From positions 3,273,897-3,337,896 of the forward strand of contig OX246740.1 in assembly GCA_945910005.1 (NCBI GenBank): a stretch of 64,000 nucleotides of DNA, read 5' to 3'. The notes under the pieces were generated by a model that saw only the letters and a list, made by a program, of their open reading frames with translations, had not been told where the DNA came from and made no database searches. Source of the DNA: Isoperla grammatica. Lineage: Eukaryota > Arthropoda > Insecta > Plecoptera > Perlodidae. A program made the position numbers and the translations under genes. Positions 50,227-61,402 of the stretch are shown here, piece after piece; within the stretch, counting starts at the first letter, position 1, and every line of letters starts with the position of its first letter.

Positions 50227-50495
50227 AACGATACCTGCCGATGGGCTGCTACCTTATCGTGGTTGGCAGGTTTGTGTGCTTTGCTGACCCCGAGTACTAT
50301 GTCGGCGGAAGCGTATGCTTCTGGTAGGGCCACCCTACCATACAGGTCGAGGTAAAGAAGCCGGACGAAAGGCAGTCCACGTCCTCCACTTTCCCCTCTC
50401 CTCCTCGTTACGTCCTACTTGTCCCTTTCCTCCAAAAACCCCCTGAGGCCACATGATCATAATTCTCGAGTACGTCCTCAAACAACAAATAATAA
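50227..50495 (+). repeat. SINE-like element of about 270 bp
   Basis: Seen: a GC-richer head (CTGCCGATGGGCTGCTACCT, then TCGTGGTTGGCAGGTTTGTG, then GTATGCTTCTGGTAGGGCCA), a C/T-rich body and a tail TTCTCGAGTACGTCCTCAAA followed by CAACAAATAATAATA. The tail is shared with copies near 23.97 kb and 58.89 kb. The body TTTCCTCCAAA is shared with the 23.93-kb copy. No clear A or B box was seen, so it may be a short 5'-truncated non-LTR derivative rather than a tRNA SINE. Confidence 0.5.
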
Positions 50496-52599
50496 TACTC
50501 TTATAAATATGGGTGTATTGTGCATCAAAATCTAAAACCCACAGATCAGTATTATGTTAAAAAATATTTATTTATTTACCTACTTATAAATGAAAACTAT
50601 CTTACTTAAAAGTACATTCGTAATTTACACTGACCTTGCAACCAGTTTATTTTCTCTTATCTATAATGGAGATAGGGAGCTGTGCTGGCTATGGGAATGA
50701 TGGAATAACACATTACACGACAAGTATTGTGGGTGTCTTTCTTTTATAAGAAAGCTACATCACAATAGGAAGCCAAACATTTAGTCAAAAATAAAACAAA
50801 CTGCCATTCAAGCCGAACCTCGCGTGGAAAACATTGCGTTGTCAAATAAAGGACAGGTCCCTATTGTATTCGAGTATTGGAACGCGTAAAACTTGTTTCC
50901 AAACAGCGGCGAGGGCAAGCTCGAACTATTGAAGAGTTTGACATGTTATAACAGAAATTACATGATAAAGGTCGTACGCTTTCGCATGTCATCTGTTGTC
51001 ACTTCACCGCTCCCCCCCCCCTCACTCATCTGTCTCTGTCTCGCACAACCACACCCATAATGTTATAATAGTGATACATATAATGACAATATTATAGAAT
51101 TATACCATAGAAGTGAGCTCTAGAATCAACACCAGCACTCTTGTCATTTTTAACTATTTCATGTATTACAATTAATAATAATATATTATATCCAGAAACA
51201 GTTTCGGTTATTACAGTCCCTTATTTATTTCTAAAATAAACGTCAACAAAGAAACATACGAATATCTACATATTACCAACTACTTTAACTAACTTATTTC
51301 ACTGCCTAAGTATTGCCGTGAGTTGAAGTGTGTCCACTGTTTGGTAATAATACTTTAAAAAGTATAAAGAGTACTCATATGTATAAATATTTGCAAATGA
51401 TTATTCTGTATACGGTTTGATTTGACTCATTTATTGACTCGAAACATATTTTCGAGTCCAGTACACGTTTCGAAGTAATGGTAGTGTATCCACGGCTGGC
51501 CGGGTAATCAATCATGAATTCAGATTTTAGATGGAAGTACAAAATTAAAAAATTATAAATTCGTTTTCTAAGCTCCACTTGTTTTGGACATGTCTGTACA
51601 CGAAGCTGTCCCCCCCCCCCTTGCACGTCATAGTCATTATGCCCTAGGACGTGCAGTTAATATAAACGAAACAACAATACCCTACTAATAGATTACAAAT
51701 CGCGTAATTACGTTTCATTAGCGTATTCGCTTTCCAATTAAGATCTTGTTAAAGTGGTCCTCAACGCTCATCTTAAACTTAAGTCTGTAACAAAGAATTG
51801 CGCTGCCTCGCGCTACTGTTTTATTCGAATCACGCGCTCAAATTATCGTACTACTCCGCTGTTTCCATCGACGCGATGAGTCTGATAGACTTTGACGGAA
51901 ATAAAGAAACGGTGAGAACGAGGGCAAAGAAGTTAAAAAAGACAGAACAAATTGAACACCCACAAAACAAAGAGGTTAGATGAAACAAACAGGAAAGAGG
52001 AAGTGAGAAAACCGAGTTAAAAGAGAAAAGTATTGTAACTTCGAAGACCGAAAGAATCGAGAGAAGATCGAGATATATCGAAAAGAAAAGTGTAAACTAC
52101 TATTAGCGACCGAGCCGTGGCTGTGCGGGTATTACAAATTGAATTTACAGACACTCTGAGCCAATCAATTGTAAAGTTTGCCGCCGAGGGCAGCACTGTA
52201 CGTCCGTCTCTGTTTGATTGCTTCCTCGGGATTAAGGCGGTGGTGAAGCGAGCAAGGTCTACTCTATCTCCACTTGGAGCGCCCTCAAGCCTTGAAGCTT
52301 CGAGCCTCCTCCGCTAGACCCATCCTTTGACCAACACACACGTTTCCCACGAAGGGATGATGAATGGCCTTGAAGGGAAGTCACGCGAATGTAGGTTGGG
52401 CGCTCAGTGGTAACACACGAAACTATTGCAGAAATACACGGGTTCGTGTTTTGTTTTGTCATACACAATCTCGAATTAAATATGTTCTCAGTCATAATAA
52501 TATGACAAGTTCTGGGATAGTGTGTAAATACCTTCCAAACTGGCCGGCCCAGTAAATATATACTCGCCTGAACGTAACTATAGTCGCATCCTTATCTTC
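50496..52599. other. No gene seen
   Basis: 51780-52330 is GC- and purine-richer and holds a 66-codon frame without recognisable product. C runs lie at 51012 and 51610. Confidence 0.45.
52395..52455 (+). repeat. tRNA-like SINE fragment
   Basis: GTTGGGCGCTCAGTGGTAAC is a good A box. ACACGGGTTCGTGT about 30 bases on is a partial B box. It is short, with no identified tail. Confidence 0.35.
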
Positions 52600-52800
52600 C
52601 ACTCATTTCATTCACGCTGTTGCAACGGAAATCAACATACTTCTGGTGTTCCATCACATATTCGTAAATGTAGAGTACAAGCCTCATTAGTCACGCCCGC
52701 TGTGTTAAGAATTTACAGGTATCCAACCCAATTATACCCAATGAGCCGGTTTCAAGTAGACATGGTGGGTACTGGAGATTATTTCGTAAGCTTGAGACTA
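52600..52800 (+). repeat. Dispersed repeat family B, copy 4
   Basis: TGTAGAGTACAAGCCTCATT, AGTCACGCCCGCTGTG and GGTTTCAAGTAG match the core. Its upstream TTCACGCTGTTGCAACGGAA also resembles CACGCTGTATCAACGAAAAT just left of the 22-25 kb block, linking these repeats. Confidence 0.5.
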
Positions 52801-54784
52801 TGGTTACGTCAGGGCCACGTTAGGACCACCTCTTCCATCTTATATCCCCCGCTATAATAGTGAAACCTCTCATCTTGAGCTACGAAGCAGTTAGACAAAA
52901 CTAAAAGTGATGGGAATGGGAGGTGGAGGGGGCGTATGTGTTAATTGTCCTTTGATCAGGCACTAATTTCTCCAGGTTGAAATAAGACTTATGTTTAACA
53001 AAATGCGCTAAAGGGGAGGCCTGCGTCAAACTGCGTTGGTAAGTTTCGAGTGTGTGTCCGACGGGTGTAAAGAGTCGCTTGAAACTACGACCAGGCCTCA
53101 CTAAGTAGCGGTGCGGACATTATTCACGTGACGTTAGAACCGTGGCGTGTTCTAAACAAAATTAATTAAAATTAAAACTACATTTACTTTTTGTCAGTGA
53201 AATGAGCATTTCGCGGACGGAAGCACAGGCGCCATGGTAATATAATAAGGAGCGACGCAGGACTATGATAGCGTGTGATTGCTATATTAGGACCCCCCCC
53301 CCCCCCCCCAAACATAACCATTACTTAGGTCTACGTTTTACGGAGCAACTTGCAGCAGAGCTGAAGTGCAAGGAAAACCAGACTTAATTTGATACGCCAA
53401 TGATTTGCCAAACAAATAGAAACAGTGATTCATTACATACCGGCGATTTGATTTTTTAATTTTAATTTTTAAAATGTTGCAATTGTAATTTCTTTAATAA
53501 ATTAGAACAATTTAGAATTAATTGATTAGTTAATTAATTAATTAATTAAAGAAATGACTATCGTAACAATTACAATGTTTGTAAGTTGGTACAATTATCG
53601 TTTAGGGCTGTTTTCTTGTGTTGCAATTTTTTTGCATTTTGGGGAGGAGGGGGGCGGGGGTATTTATTTATATGAACTTTAATGCATACCAAATTGATAT
53701 TCTTGTTTTACACATCCTATTTATTGTGCGGAACTTCATGAACGGAGAAACTTCATAAGGTAATGTAATTAGGTAGTGTAAATTGTTTGACTGTATTAAA
53801 TTTATTTTTTATTATTCTTCTTGAGGGAATAATGCATCAAAATGTATCATAATTGAAAGAAGGAACTTTTTGTATTTGAAAACATATAAAATTATAAATG
53901 ATATACCAACTTTCCACTTAAAAAAGAAAATACATATTTTGTTTACAACAATCATGTGATCTATGCCTTCTGTTTTAACTCAATATATCTTCATTAGATC
54001 AATAACGGTCGCTATTTAATAGACCACACTGGACAAAACAATGCAGCCATCAGTAATCTCCGGGGGTTAAAGTGTCGCTATCTGGGGTCGTAGTTGAATC
54101 CGGGTTAATGTGTCCCTGTGAGGTGAGGGCTAAACATAGGGCAATAATATGGTCCGTTGGGGCTGACTTGGCATCGCTGGCTGGCATACGTTGCCAAGCA
54201 TCAAGATAAGACACACACAGATAAGTAACTACACTATGTGTGCTATAGGCCTAAGGTCCCAACTTCGTTTGGTAATTGATATTACATTACAATACATGTG
54301 GTGGTGTCTGATTGCCTTGACCTTCAACATACTAGATAGACGTGCAATACATTTACGTTTCATCTGATGATGATGATATAGACTTGTACAAACACGCGTT
54401 TTAATTGCTGGATGTGGGCTGAGGTAGGTAGGCCTATATTTGGGAAGGAATGCCCGAAGGCTGTTTGCAGAAATCAATGTCAGTAAACCTTCCAAACCTC
54501 TCTAGATGAGATGAGATTGCCAGCAGCGGCAACAAACTAGGAACTAGGAAGTCCCCCCCTCCCCCAACACAACCAAAAACATCCAAGTCTAACCACCTGA
54601 GAAAACAGCTTTAATACATACATTACACAGTCTTGCAGTATAGACAGTCATACTCAGGTATTTATCAAGAACATAGTTCAGAATTCTGAAGTTTACAGGT
54701 GGCATAATTGTGATTCAGAATATGTATCTGTCTCTCTTTAATTCTCGATCCTGCCGGCTCCGTTTGTGATTCATACGCCTATAA
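52801..54784. other. No gene seen
   Basis: Contains a (TTAA)n run near 53530, a G-rich stretch at 53641 and two TAGGCCTA palindromes (54246, 54429). Confidence 0.5.
53293..53309 (+). repeat. Poly-C tract (17)
   Basis: C run after TATTAGGA. Confidence 0.95.
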
Positions 54785-54810
54785 CCCCCCCCCCCCCCCC
54801 CCCCCCCCCC
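54785..54810 (+). repeat. Poly-C tract (26), left flank of the foldback element
   Basis: The longest homopolymer in the window. It ends exactly where the inverted arm begins, and a C7 run follows the other end of the element in the same orientation. Confidence 0.95.
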
Positions 54811-55437
54811 TAGTACATCAGCCCAGGACGTTTTGCTTACAAAAAAGGTCGACGCATTTTGACTTTCGAATATGTTAAAACAATGTTACCTGAGTTGTAA
54901 TTCATGAGGTGCTTAGCTGGCAAAAGGGCCAAACACGCCGCCATCTTGGATTTTATATAATTCACGTTAATGGCTATAAAAACCAAAGTACTTGACCAAT
55001 TTTAACAAAATTTAGTATTTTAAATTGTTATTTTCAATTACAATGTACTTGTGTAGGCAATTTTTAAATTTAATAATTATATTACACATTTAAAAAACAT
55101 TTTCCTACTCGATGTTTTTAGTTTTGGAATGTTAAGCTTATAACTTTTATAGAAGCGTACTAACTGAAAAAGTTCTTCATATAAACATTTTAGATAGCTT
55201 TATTTAAAAACTAAAGCAATCAAGTTCAAGTCTTTATCTATAATTGGTCCCGAGATATGAATTTTTGAAGAGTCGCACTACGCTCTCTTGCCGCGCTCGG
55301 CGCTTGGCTTACGCGCCGAGCGGTGCGCGTGCGGTCTATGTAGTCTTGCCTTCTCAGACTATCTTCTGATGGTTTATTTGAATTGAATTATTGCGTTAGA
55401 TTTGGTTCAATTATTTCAAATTCTTGGAATTTACTTA

Positions 55438-55453
55438 CCCCCCCCCCCCCCCC
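55438..55453 (+). repeat. Poly-C tract (16) within the left foldback arm
   Basis: It replaces a mixed C-rich sequence of the right arm, so the run grew after the arms separated. Confidence 0.95.
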
Positions 55454-55496
55454 ACACCTCCTCTACCACTCTATTTACTTACCTAGCTATGAAGCT

Positions 55497-55790
55497 CTGA
55501 TTGATTGATTGATTGATTGATTAATGGGGCTTAACGTCTCATATTTGTGCAACAATAGCTGATCGAGACGATGAGCGGGTGATAATGAAGATGAGAAGGT
55601 GATAATGAAGATGAGATGATGATAAAGAATAAAGCCACATCCGAATCAGATCCATTGTACGTCGCGTGGATCGTCATACGGGAGTCCAGCAAGGGTGGGC
55701 AGAGCCAAGTGGGAGGAGAAATATTCAGTGGGATAGTGGGAGTGAAGGGACAGGGTCTCTTTTCATCCCCTCTTTTCATCAGTTAAAAAA
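55497..55790 (+). repeat. SINE-like insertion in the left foldback arm (GATTGATT ... GGGGCTTAACGTC type)
   Basis: The segment starts with (GATT)n, then AATGGGGCTTAACGTCTCAT, then GCTGATCGAGACGATGAG and a partly repeated ATAATGAAGATGAGA. It ends in GGTCTCTTTTCATCCCCTC and an A/T stretch, and it is absent from the right arm. The GATTGATT plus GGGTTTAACGTC head recalls a short interspersed sequence I remember as abundant in tick and mollusc genomes; that link is from memory only. A second, shorter copy is at 56103-56200. Confidence 0.45.
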
Positions 55791-56102
55791 ATGTTTTTTT
55801 AAGGGTAAGTCATAAACGTTAACTGCTCACAATTCTTCACGCTTATGACTAATGAAAAAAATTGAGTTTGATAACTTCCAGAGAAAACTTTTATTATTTT
55901 ACAGAGTTAGAACAGATAAACAGATATTGACAATTGACCACAGATTGTAAAAAAAGACACACTGACAAACAGAGTCAATGTCAATAGCATTGAAATCATT
56001 GCTAATTAATATTTAAATTCAAAATTTTTCGTCAGTTTGATTACCCCAGTACAATGCGTCGTTCATATTATCCATGGACTAAAATTTCAATTCTATTCAG
56101 TA

Positions 56103-56200
56103 CAATGATGATGATATCTGGGTTGTACGTCCCATATTTTTGCAACTTTGGCTAATCGAGATGATGAGATGGTAATGTATGAAAATGAAGATGAAAATGC
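56103..56200 (+). repeat. Second, shorter copy of the GCTTAACGTC-type repeat
   Basis: GATGATGATATCTGGGTTGT, then ACGTCCCATATTTTTGCAAC, then GGCTAATCGAGATGATGAGA match the head of the 55.5-kb insertion with substitutions. It sits in the left arm and has no counterpart at the matching point of the right arm. Confidence 0.45.
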
Positions 56201-56276
56201 GTCACATTAGTTTTTACTGCATTTGCATATTGGTGATTTTTCTAAAGCAAAATTGTAATACTGTATTTTATTATGA

Positions 56277-56294
56277 ACACACACACACACACAC
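56277..56294 (+). repeat. (AC)n microsatellite
   Basis: Nine AC units in the left foldback arm, absent from the right arm. Confidence 0.9.
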
Positions 56295-56749
56295 TAGATC
56301 ACTGATGATGTTAAAGCCCTAATAATGTAGAGCCCTATCTATCATTTTACAATGTCTTAGCTTAACGACAATTGCGGTATACATGAAACTATGTCTTGCA
56401 CACATTTATTGTATTTACCATTATTGAAAATCAGATATTAAAGAGATATGCTATTTTTAACATTGTTTAAATTATGATGAATTAACTGATTATTAATTGA
56501 CCATCTTCATTCAATTGATTTGTGTAGCTTATTGTATCGAAACTCTGACATTTACAAAATGTACAAGACAGGTTATTCTCACGACACGCATAATTTTTAG
56601 TGGCAAATTTTTCAACAGTGCAAGCATTTATACATTCTTCTAAAAGACAATTATTCGGGATTAATGGAACCAGTAGTTCGTCTGCTTTCTCAAAGCCAAA
56701 TAATGTTGTCTAAGAAGACGTATCAGAATTAAAATGGTTATCATTCGTA

Positions 56750-57254
56750 CAATAGCACACATGACGTTGAGATTTATTGAATTGCTAGTAGGTGGTAAAT
56801 CGACATTGGATTTACACTGGTGATATTTCCAATGTCTTAGTTTATCCATAGTCTTCCATGTCGTGTTACTCTTCAAAACACGAACTAAGAACTCTTCAGC
56901 CTTTAGGATTTCATCCTATGTTAAAAAAGCAGTTCTTCTAAAGTTCATTCAATGGAATCTGCTTTAAGAGCAGATTTTGCCAAACTTGCTAGTGAAATCG
57001 CAACCTGAGTGTGCAGTGCAAGAAGAATATCGTCCATGTTACCCATTGTACCCAATGTATGAATTGAAATTAACCGTGTTGAATCACCAACTCCACCTCT
57101 TACCCAGAGCTCGTGTAATCCTACATGTTGCATATCTTAAAGTAATACAGTAAACGTACAATTACATCAGTATCAGAAGAATGTACTATAATTCAACGTG
57201 CCCGACTTTGCAGCATGAAACGCGTGAGGTATTATTGGCATGTAAGTTTCTTCA
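56750..57254 (-). pseudogene. Decayed relic of a multicopy mobile-element-associated gene (SSDTDV ... LHELWVR ... LPPTS type)
   Basis: Seen on the minus strand, in N-to-C order and in three different frames: EE-x-PIIPHAFHAAKSG (about 57200-57253), HSSDTDVIVRLLYYF (57138-57183) ending in a stop, GLHELWVRGGVGDSTRLISIHTLG (about 57045-57125), MDDILLALHT leading to KSALKAD (56945-57040), then KAEEFLVRVLK and LRHWKYHQCKS ending DLPPTSNSI (56784-56903). The order and spacing match a protein family I remember as highly multicopy in arthropod and cnidarian genomes (EADTRI-HA-AKSG, SSDTDVLVLL, ELWVR-GTG-TR-IP-H, LTGCD-TSK-GTKSAALKA, AEE-LV-VLK, LPPTS-SI-GHILRA). Here the expected LTGCD and GHILRA stretches are degraded. 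At least three frame changes and one stop mean no functional protein. It occupies most of the unpaired centre of a foldback element, so it is probably the remains of the element's own gene. I cannot name the transposon superfamily. Confidence 0.6.
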
Positions 57255-57396
57255 ACAAGTTCATGCAAGTGCCCTGAATGGACTGGCAAGGCAATGTTCA
57301 CTATCAATCAACTGGCTTGTGATAAAAACAATGTTTGTGTCTAGTTTTTCTGCTTTATCTTCAATAATTTTAAGAGGTGCTCTAATTTTAATTTAA

Positions 57397-58796
57397 TATC
57401 TGATTATCAATGGTTAATATATTAAGTGTGTTCAAGACATAGTTTCATTTATACCGCACTCATTGTTTAGATAATACGTTGTAAAATGATAGGGCTCTAC
57501 ATTATTAGCGCTGTAACGTTAGCATTGCTCTGAGGTGTTTGTGTTTTTGCTTTAGAGAAATCGCTGATATAATATGCAATTGCAGTAAAAACTTGTACTG
57601 AATTGAATGGTTTAGCTTTTTAGTCCATGGATATAAAAGACGCGTTGTACTGGGATAATCAAACTGAGAAACATTTCTAAATTGAAATATTAAGCATTGC
57701 CTTCAAACTCTGTCTTTGTTGTCAATCTCTTGACAATTGTCAATCAATATCTGTTTCTCTGTTCAAAATCTAAAAAATAATAAATGTTTTCTCTTGAAAT
57801 TGTCAAACGCAAATTTGTTTAAATAATCATAATAAGCATGAGAAAATGTGAGCAGTTACCGTTTATGCCTTATCCATAAAACCCATTTTTAATAACTCAA
57901 AGTTGTAACGAATTGATTGCCTTTCGATGGTCTACCCGCAATACAAATCGCACGCTGCATCCAGCATTGTCTCAGAGCTTGGAAGTAAATAGTGGGGTAT
58001 AGGGGTAAGGGTGGGTAACCAAATTCCTGGAATTTAAAAAATTGAACCAAAGCTAACGCAATAATTCAATTCAAATAAACTCGCAATACAAATCGCACGC
58101 TGCATCCAGCAATGTCTCAGAGCTTGGAAAGTAAATAGTGGGGTAGAGGGGTAAGGGTGAGTAACCAATTTCCTGGAATTTGAAATAATTGAACCAAAGC
58201 TAACGCAATAATTCAATTATTCAAATAAACTATCAGAAGATAGTCTGAGAAGGCAAGACTACATAGACCGCACGCGCACCGCTCGGCGCCTGGCTTGGGC
58301 AACGCCGAGCGCGGCAAGAGAGCGTATAGCGCGACTCTTTAAAAATTCATATCTCGGGAAGTAATCTAACTAGAGACTTCAATTTGATTGCATTGTTTTT
58401 TAAATAAAGCTATATAAAACGTTTATATGAACTACTTTTTCAGTTATTACGCTTCAATAAAAGTTATAAGCTTAACATTTCGAAACTAAAAACATTGAGT
58501 AGGAAAATGTTTTTTAAATGTATAATATAATTATTAAATTTGAAACTTTTCTACACAAGTACATTATTATTGAAAAATGCTGTTTAAAATACAATTTTTT
58601 TTAAAAATTGGTCAAGTACTTTGGTTTGTATAGCCATTAGTGTGAATTATATAAAATCCAAGATGGCGGCGTGTTTGGCCCTTTTGCCAGCCAAGCACCT
58701 CATGAATTACAACTAAGTACACGCTGTTTAATCATATTCCAAAGTCAAAATGCGTCGACCTTTTTTGTAAGCAAAACGTCCTGGGCTGAAGGACTA
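57397..58796 (-). repeat. Right inverted arm of the foldback element
   Basis: This is the reverse-complement partner of 54811-56440. It contains its own 145-bp tandem duplication (57937-58081 and 58082-58217), present once in the left arm, which shows the arms have diverged after formation. The outer 180 bases remain the best conserved. Confidence 0.75.
57937..58217. repeat. 145-bp tandem duplication within the right arm
   Basis: CGCAATACAAATCGCACGCT begins at 57937 and again at 58082. Each unit runs through CATCCAGCA, AGTAAATAGTGGGGTA, GGGGTAAGGGTG and ends AATAATTCAATT. The two copies differ by a few substitutions and small indels. Confidence 0.9.
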
Positions 58797-58915
58797 CCCC
58801 CCCATATGTATTTCCTTTCCCCTTAAAAGGTCGCCCAGGCGAAGTGGGATTCATCTTATTCAGTTGACTTTAGATAACCTAGCTGTCGAGTACGTCGAAA
58901 AACAAACATATTATA
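58797..58915 (+). repeat. SINE-like 3' tail next to the foldback element
   Basis: It begins at the right-hand C7 tract, runs through ATGTATTTCCTTTCCCCTTA and ends CGAGTACGTCGAAAAACAAA. The ending matches TACGTCGTTAAACCAAAATA (23968) and CGAGTACGTCCTCAAACAAC (50467). It is the third copy of a shared 3' tail. Confidence 0.4.
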
Positions 58916-61402
58916 CTTCTCAAAATTATCAGCGTATTAATTTTTTGAAAACTTTTGTACAATCGAGCAGAATATAAACATTTTTGAGTAACTAACTATA
59001 TGAGTGTGTTTCCCTGAGTTCACTAACTCAATAATTTTCCGGGTTCGTAAGATAAGTGAATTATCGCGAGGCCATTCTGTCCACACTGCCGAGATCGGCC
59101 CCTTTTTTAATGACGACTTTAAATGGATTGGACTAATAATCCAAACAAAACGCGGTAGACTAATAGCCGGCTTGGAAGTGTGTTCGGCCAATGTCTTGAG
59201 TTATCGCTCTTGGTTCCGACAAAACAAATAATCCGTAGTTGCGCTGGAACAAATGTGTTTGAACTAAACGAACCTTGTTGAAGTACCACGCAAGACTTTC
59301 AGGATGTAAGTTTTACAGAAAGTTTCTTATTTAATGTGACTTTAGTGGGACAAAATCAGTAATTGTTATGTATGAATTGATAATCAAATGAAAAATATGT
59401 GTGTGTATGATGTAATATGACGTTATAAACGTACATATATGACAGGAAAAGAGTAAAATATGACTACATCTTAATTTCAAAGAAAACTATTTCCAGACAT
59501 TGAATATCACAAAAAACTTTACCAGTTAAAGCCTGTGCTTTGGCAAGCCGCTAGGCAATATGTCTGATAGACTTTGAAATGAAATTCAGTTTTTAAATGG
59601 AGATTAGACGGAGAAGAGCAAAATTATACAGCGTATTGTCTTGAACTATGACAGTAGTACAACAATCTTGCCAAAAATGACCATATATCAAATATGCATA
59701 ATTACGACAGATGAAACTGATGTGTTCAACTGTTAACATCAGAAACACTCATTCGTGCTCATATGTCCCTTCGGATGAAGGAAGCGATGCCAAGAAAAAG
59801 ACAGCACAAAAAATATGTTTCATTTACCGAGCTTCATCAAAATATCGGAGAACACATACATGAACTTTCTGTAGTTCCGGGATTGTACGAAATGAACTAT
59901 TAATCATTTGAAGTAACACCAACATTGTACCAAGACATATCTTAATTCTATACATAATATTGTGAATCACTGTAAAGAGGGAAATCTCATTATGGATAAA
60001 TAAAGAAATTGAATCGCAACCAAGAACTCTTGTACGGGATATTTGCAATATACTTGTCAACGAATACAAAAATAATTTCGAACTATTTAAAACGTGATTC
60101 TGATGTAAACAGGAAGTTATTCCAGTATAGGTGGGATCTGTGCCCAATTGCCCATACACTCTTAACATCGCGTGATTTATCTGTACACTAAAACTGTCTT
60201 TACATCCAGGTAATCAAAAAACATATCACTCAATGTATATATATTTCAACTTTTTGTAAGGTACTAAACTCAATGTTAAGAGCGTTCGGCAGTAGTTTTC
60301 TTGTTTGGTAGTCCAATATTTACTCTTAAAATAATAGTAGGATTATTATAAATATTTGGCTTCTTGTATAGAAATGGTATTTACGTTGAGTGTAAATACA
60401 TTTGTGACTGAATTGTAAAAAAGTGATATACATATTTTTTAATAATGCAATTTACCTTTTTCGTGTGTTTTCTACGAAATAATACCAATAACCTGTCCAA
60501 AATCGTGCAGATTATTTTTTTAACAGGGTTGCCACAAATTTATTCTCACCTATATGACATTTCTGTACAAATATAGGTAAATACTAAATATGTATGATAA
60601 TGTGGTGGGAATCGAACCCTAAGCTTCCCTACTCACTCAGAGCTTCTTGATCGTATTTATGCGGTTGTTGACACGGCTCAACACGTGTTTCCTCGTTTTC
60701 TGCGTTAACTTACCTTGAACCTATAAAACGTGGATCCGCTCGTAAAAGATATCTTGTCCAGCTATTTTTATATAGTTTTATACGAAGTTTGACTTTTTTA
60801 TAACTGATCACCCACACTGGTAAAAGGTTGTCCAAACCTGTTACTGGTATCCGTACGGTAGTAGATTGGAACTACATACTAGATTGACTATTGACATCAT
60901 AACTGCAACCGAAAAGATAACGCTAAACAAGTGTTCATATAATTATCATATACATCAACATCGTACTTCATGCATTATAAATTGACAATGTTTTCGTGAT
61001 TGAAGTACATACACTATTGATAGAAATGAGCAATTTTAGCATTGCAAAATAATTAATGTAGGATTAACTTTTGAAAAATTAGCATTAATTATCATTTACA
61101 AATCAATCTGTTAAAAACTTAAAACGTTATTTTTTTTTAAATTTTGTCGCGTATTTAACAGAAGCATATAGCCGATAAGTTTTTCTTCAATACTTACATT
61201 ACATTATAAATACAATGTGCAATGTACAATGTGTTGCGAGATGAGAGGAAAGCGGTGTGGCGGTGTGGCAGACCTAAATCATCATAGGTTCATATATCGT
61301 GTCTGGAGCATTGGAGATATAATTACATTATTCTCATACGACGGAGCATCATCACTTTAGTGTATGAGTAATGAAAAATAATATGATTTCAAAATAAATG
61401 TC
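58916..61402. other. No gene seen
   Basis: Opposed open frames at 58.9-59.2 kb overlap each other and are unrecognised. Confidence 0.5.
60600..60690 (-). repeat. tRNA-like SINE fragment
   Basis: On the minus strand, GGGTTCGATTCCCACCACA is a perfect B box and T-arm. The expected A box upstream (GTGTCAACAACCGC region) is weak, and no cloverleaf was found. Confidence 0.4.

Larger units (their letters stand above)
54811..56440 (+). repeat. Left inverted arm of the foldback element
   Basis: This arm pairs with 57397-58796. It is interrupted by a 16-base C-tract (55438-55453), which lies where the right arm has GGTTACTCACCCTTACCCC, and by a SINE-like segment at about 55497-55790. Anchors to the right arm include TTACCCCAGTACAA (56041) against TTGTACTGGGATAA (57645), and AATGTAGAGCCCTAT (56324) against ATAGGGCTCTACATT (57489). 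Confidence 0.75.
54811..58796. mobile_element. About 4-kb foldback transposon with long inverted arms
   Basis: Seen: the left end TAGTACATCAGCCCAGGACG and the reverse complement of the right end (TAGTCCTTCAGCCCAGGACG) match, and the match then continues at high identity. Shared stretches include AAAAAAGGTCGACGCATTTT, GCCGCCATCTTGGATTTTAT and the GC-rich segment at 55270-55340 versus 58255-58325. With interruptions the arms run 54811-56440 and 57397-58796. They enclose an unpaired centre of about 950 bases that holds the coding relic. Both outer ends abut C-tracts in the same orientation (26 C on the left, 7 C on the right), which fits a C-only target-site duplication. The left arm carries insertions that the right arm lacks. 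Inference: a long-terminal-inverted-repeat DNA transposon, now non-autonomous. Confidence 0.8.

Noticed and set aside
52117..52317. 66-codon plus frame in a GC-richer patch
   Set aside because: No start context or family match; composition alone explains it.
58937..59231. Overlapping 75- and 84-codon frames on opposite strands
   Set aside because: Mutually overlapping, unrecognised and without repeats or splice signals to support either.
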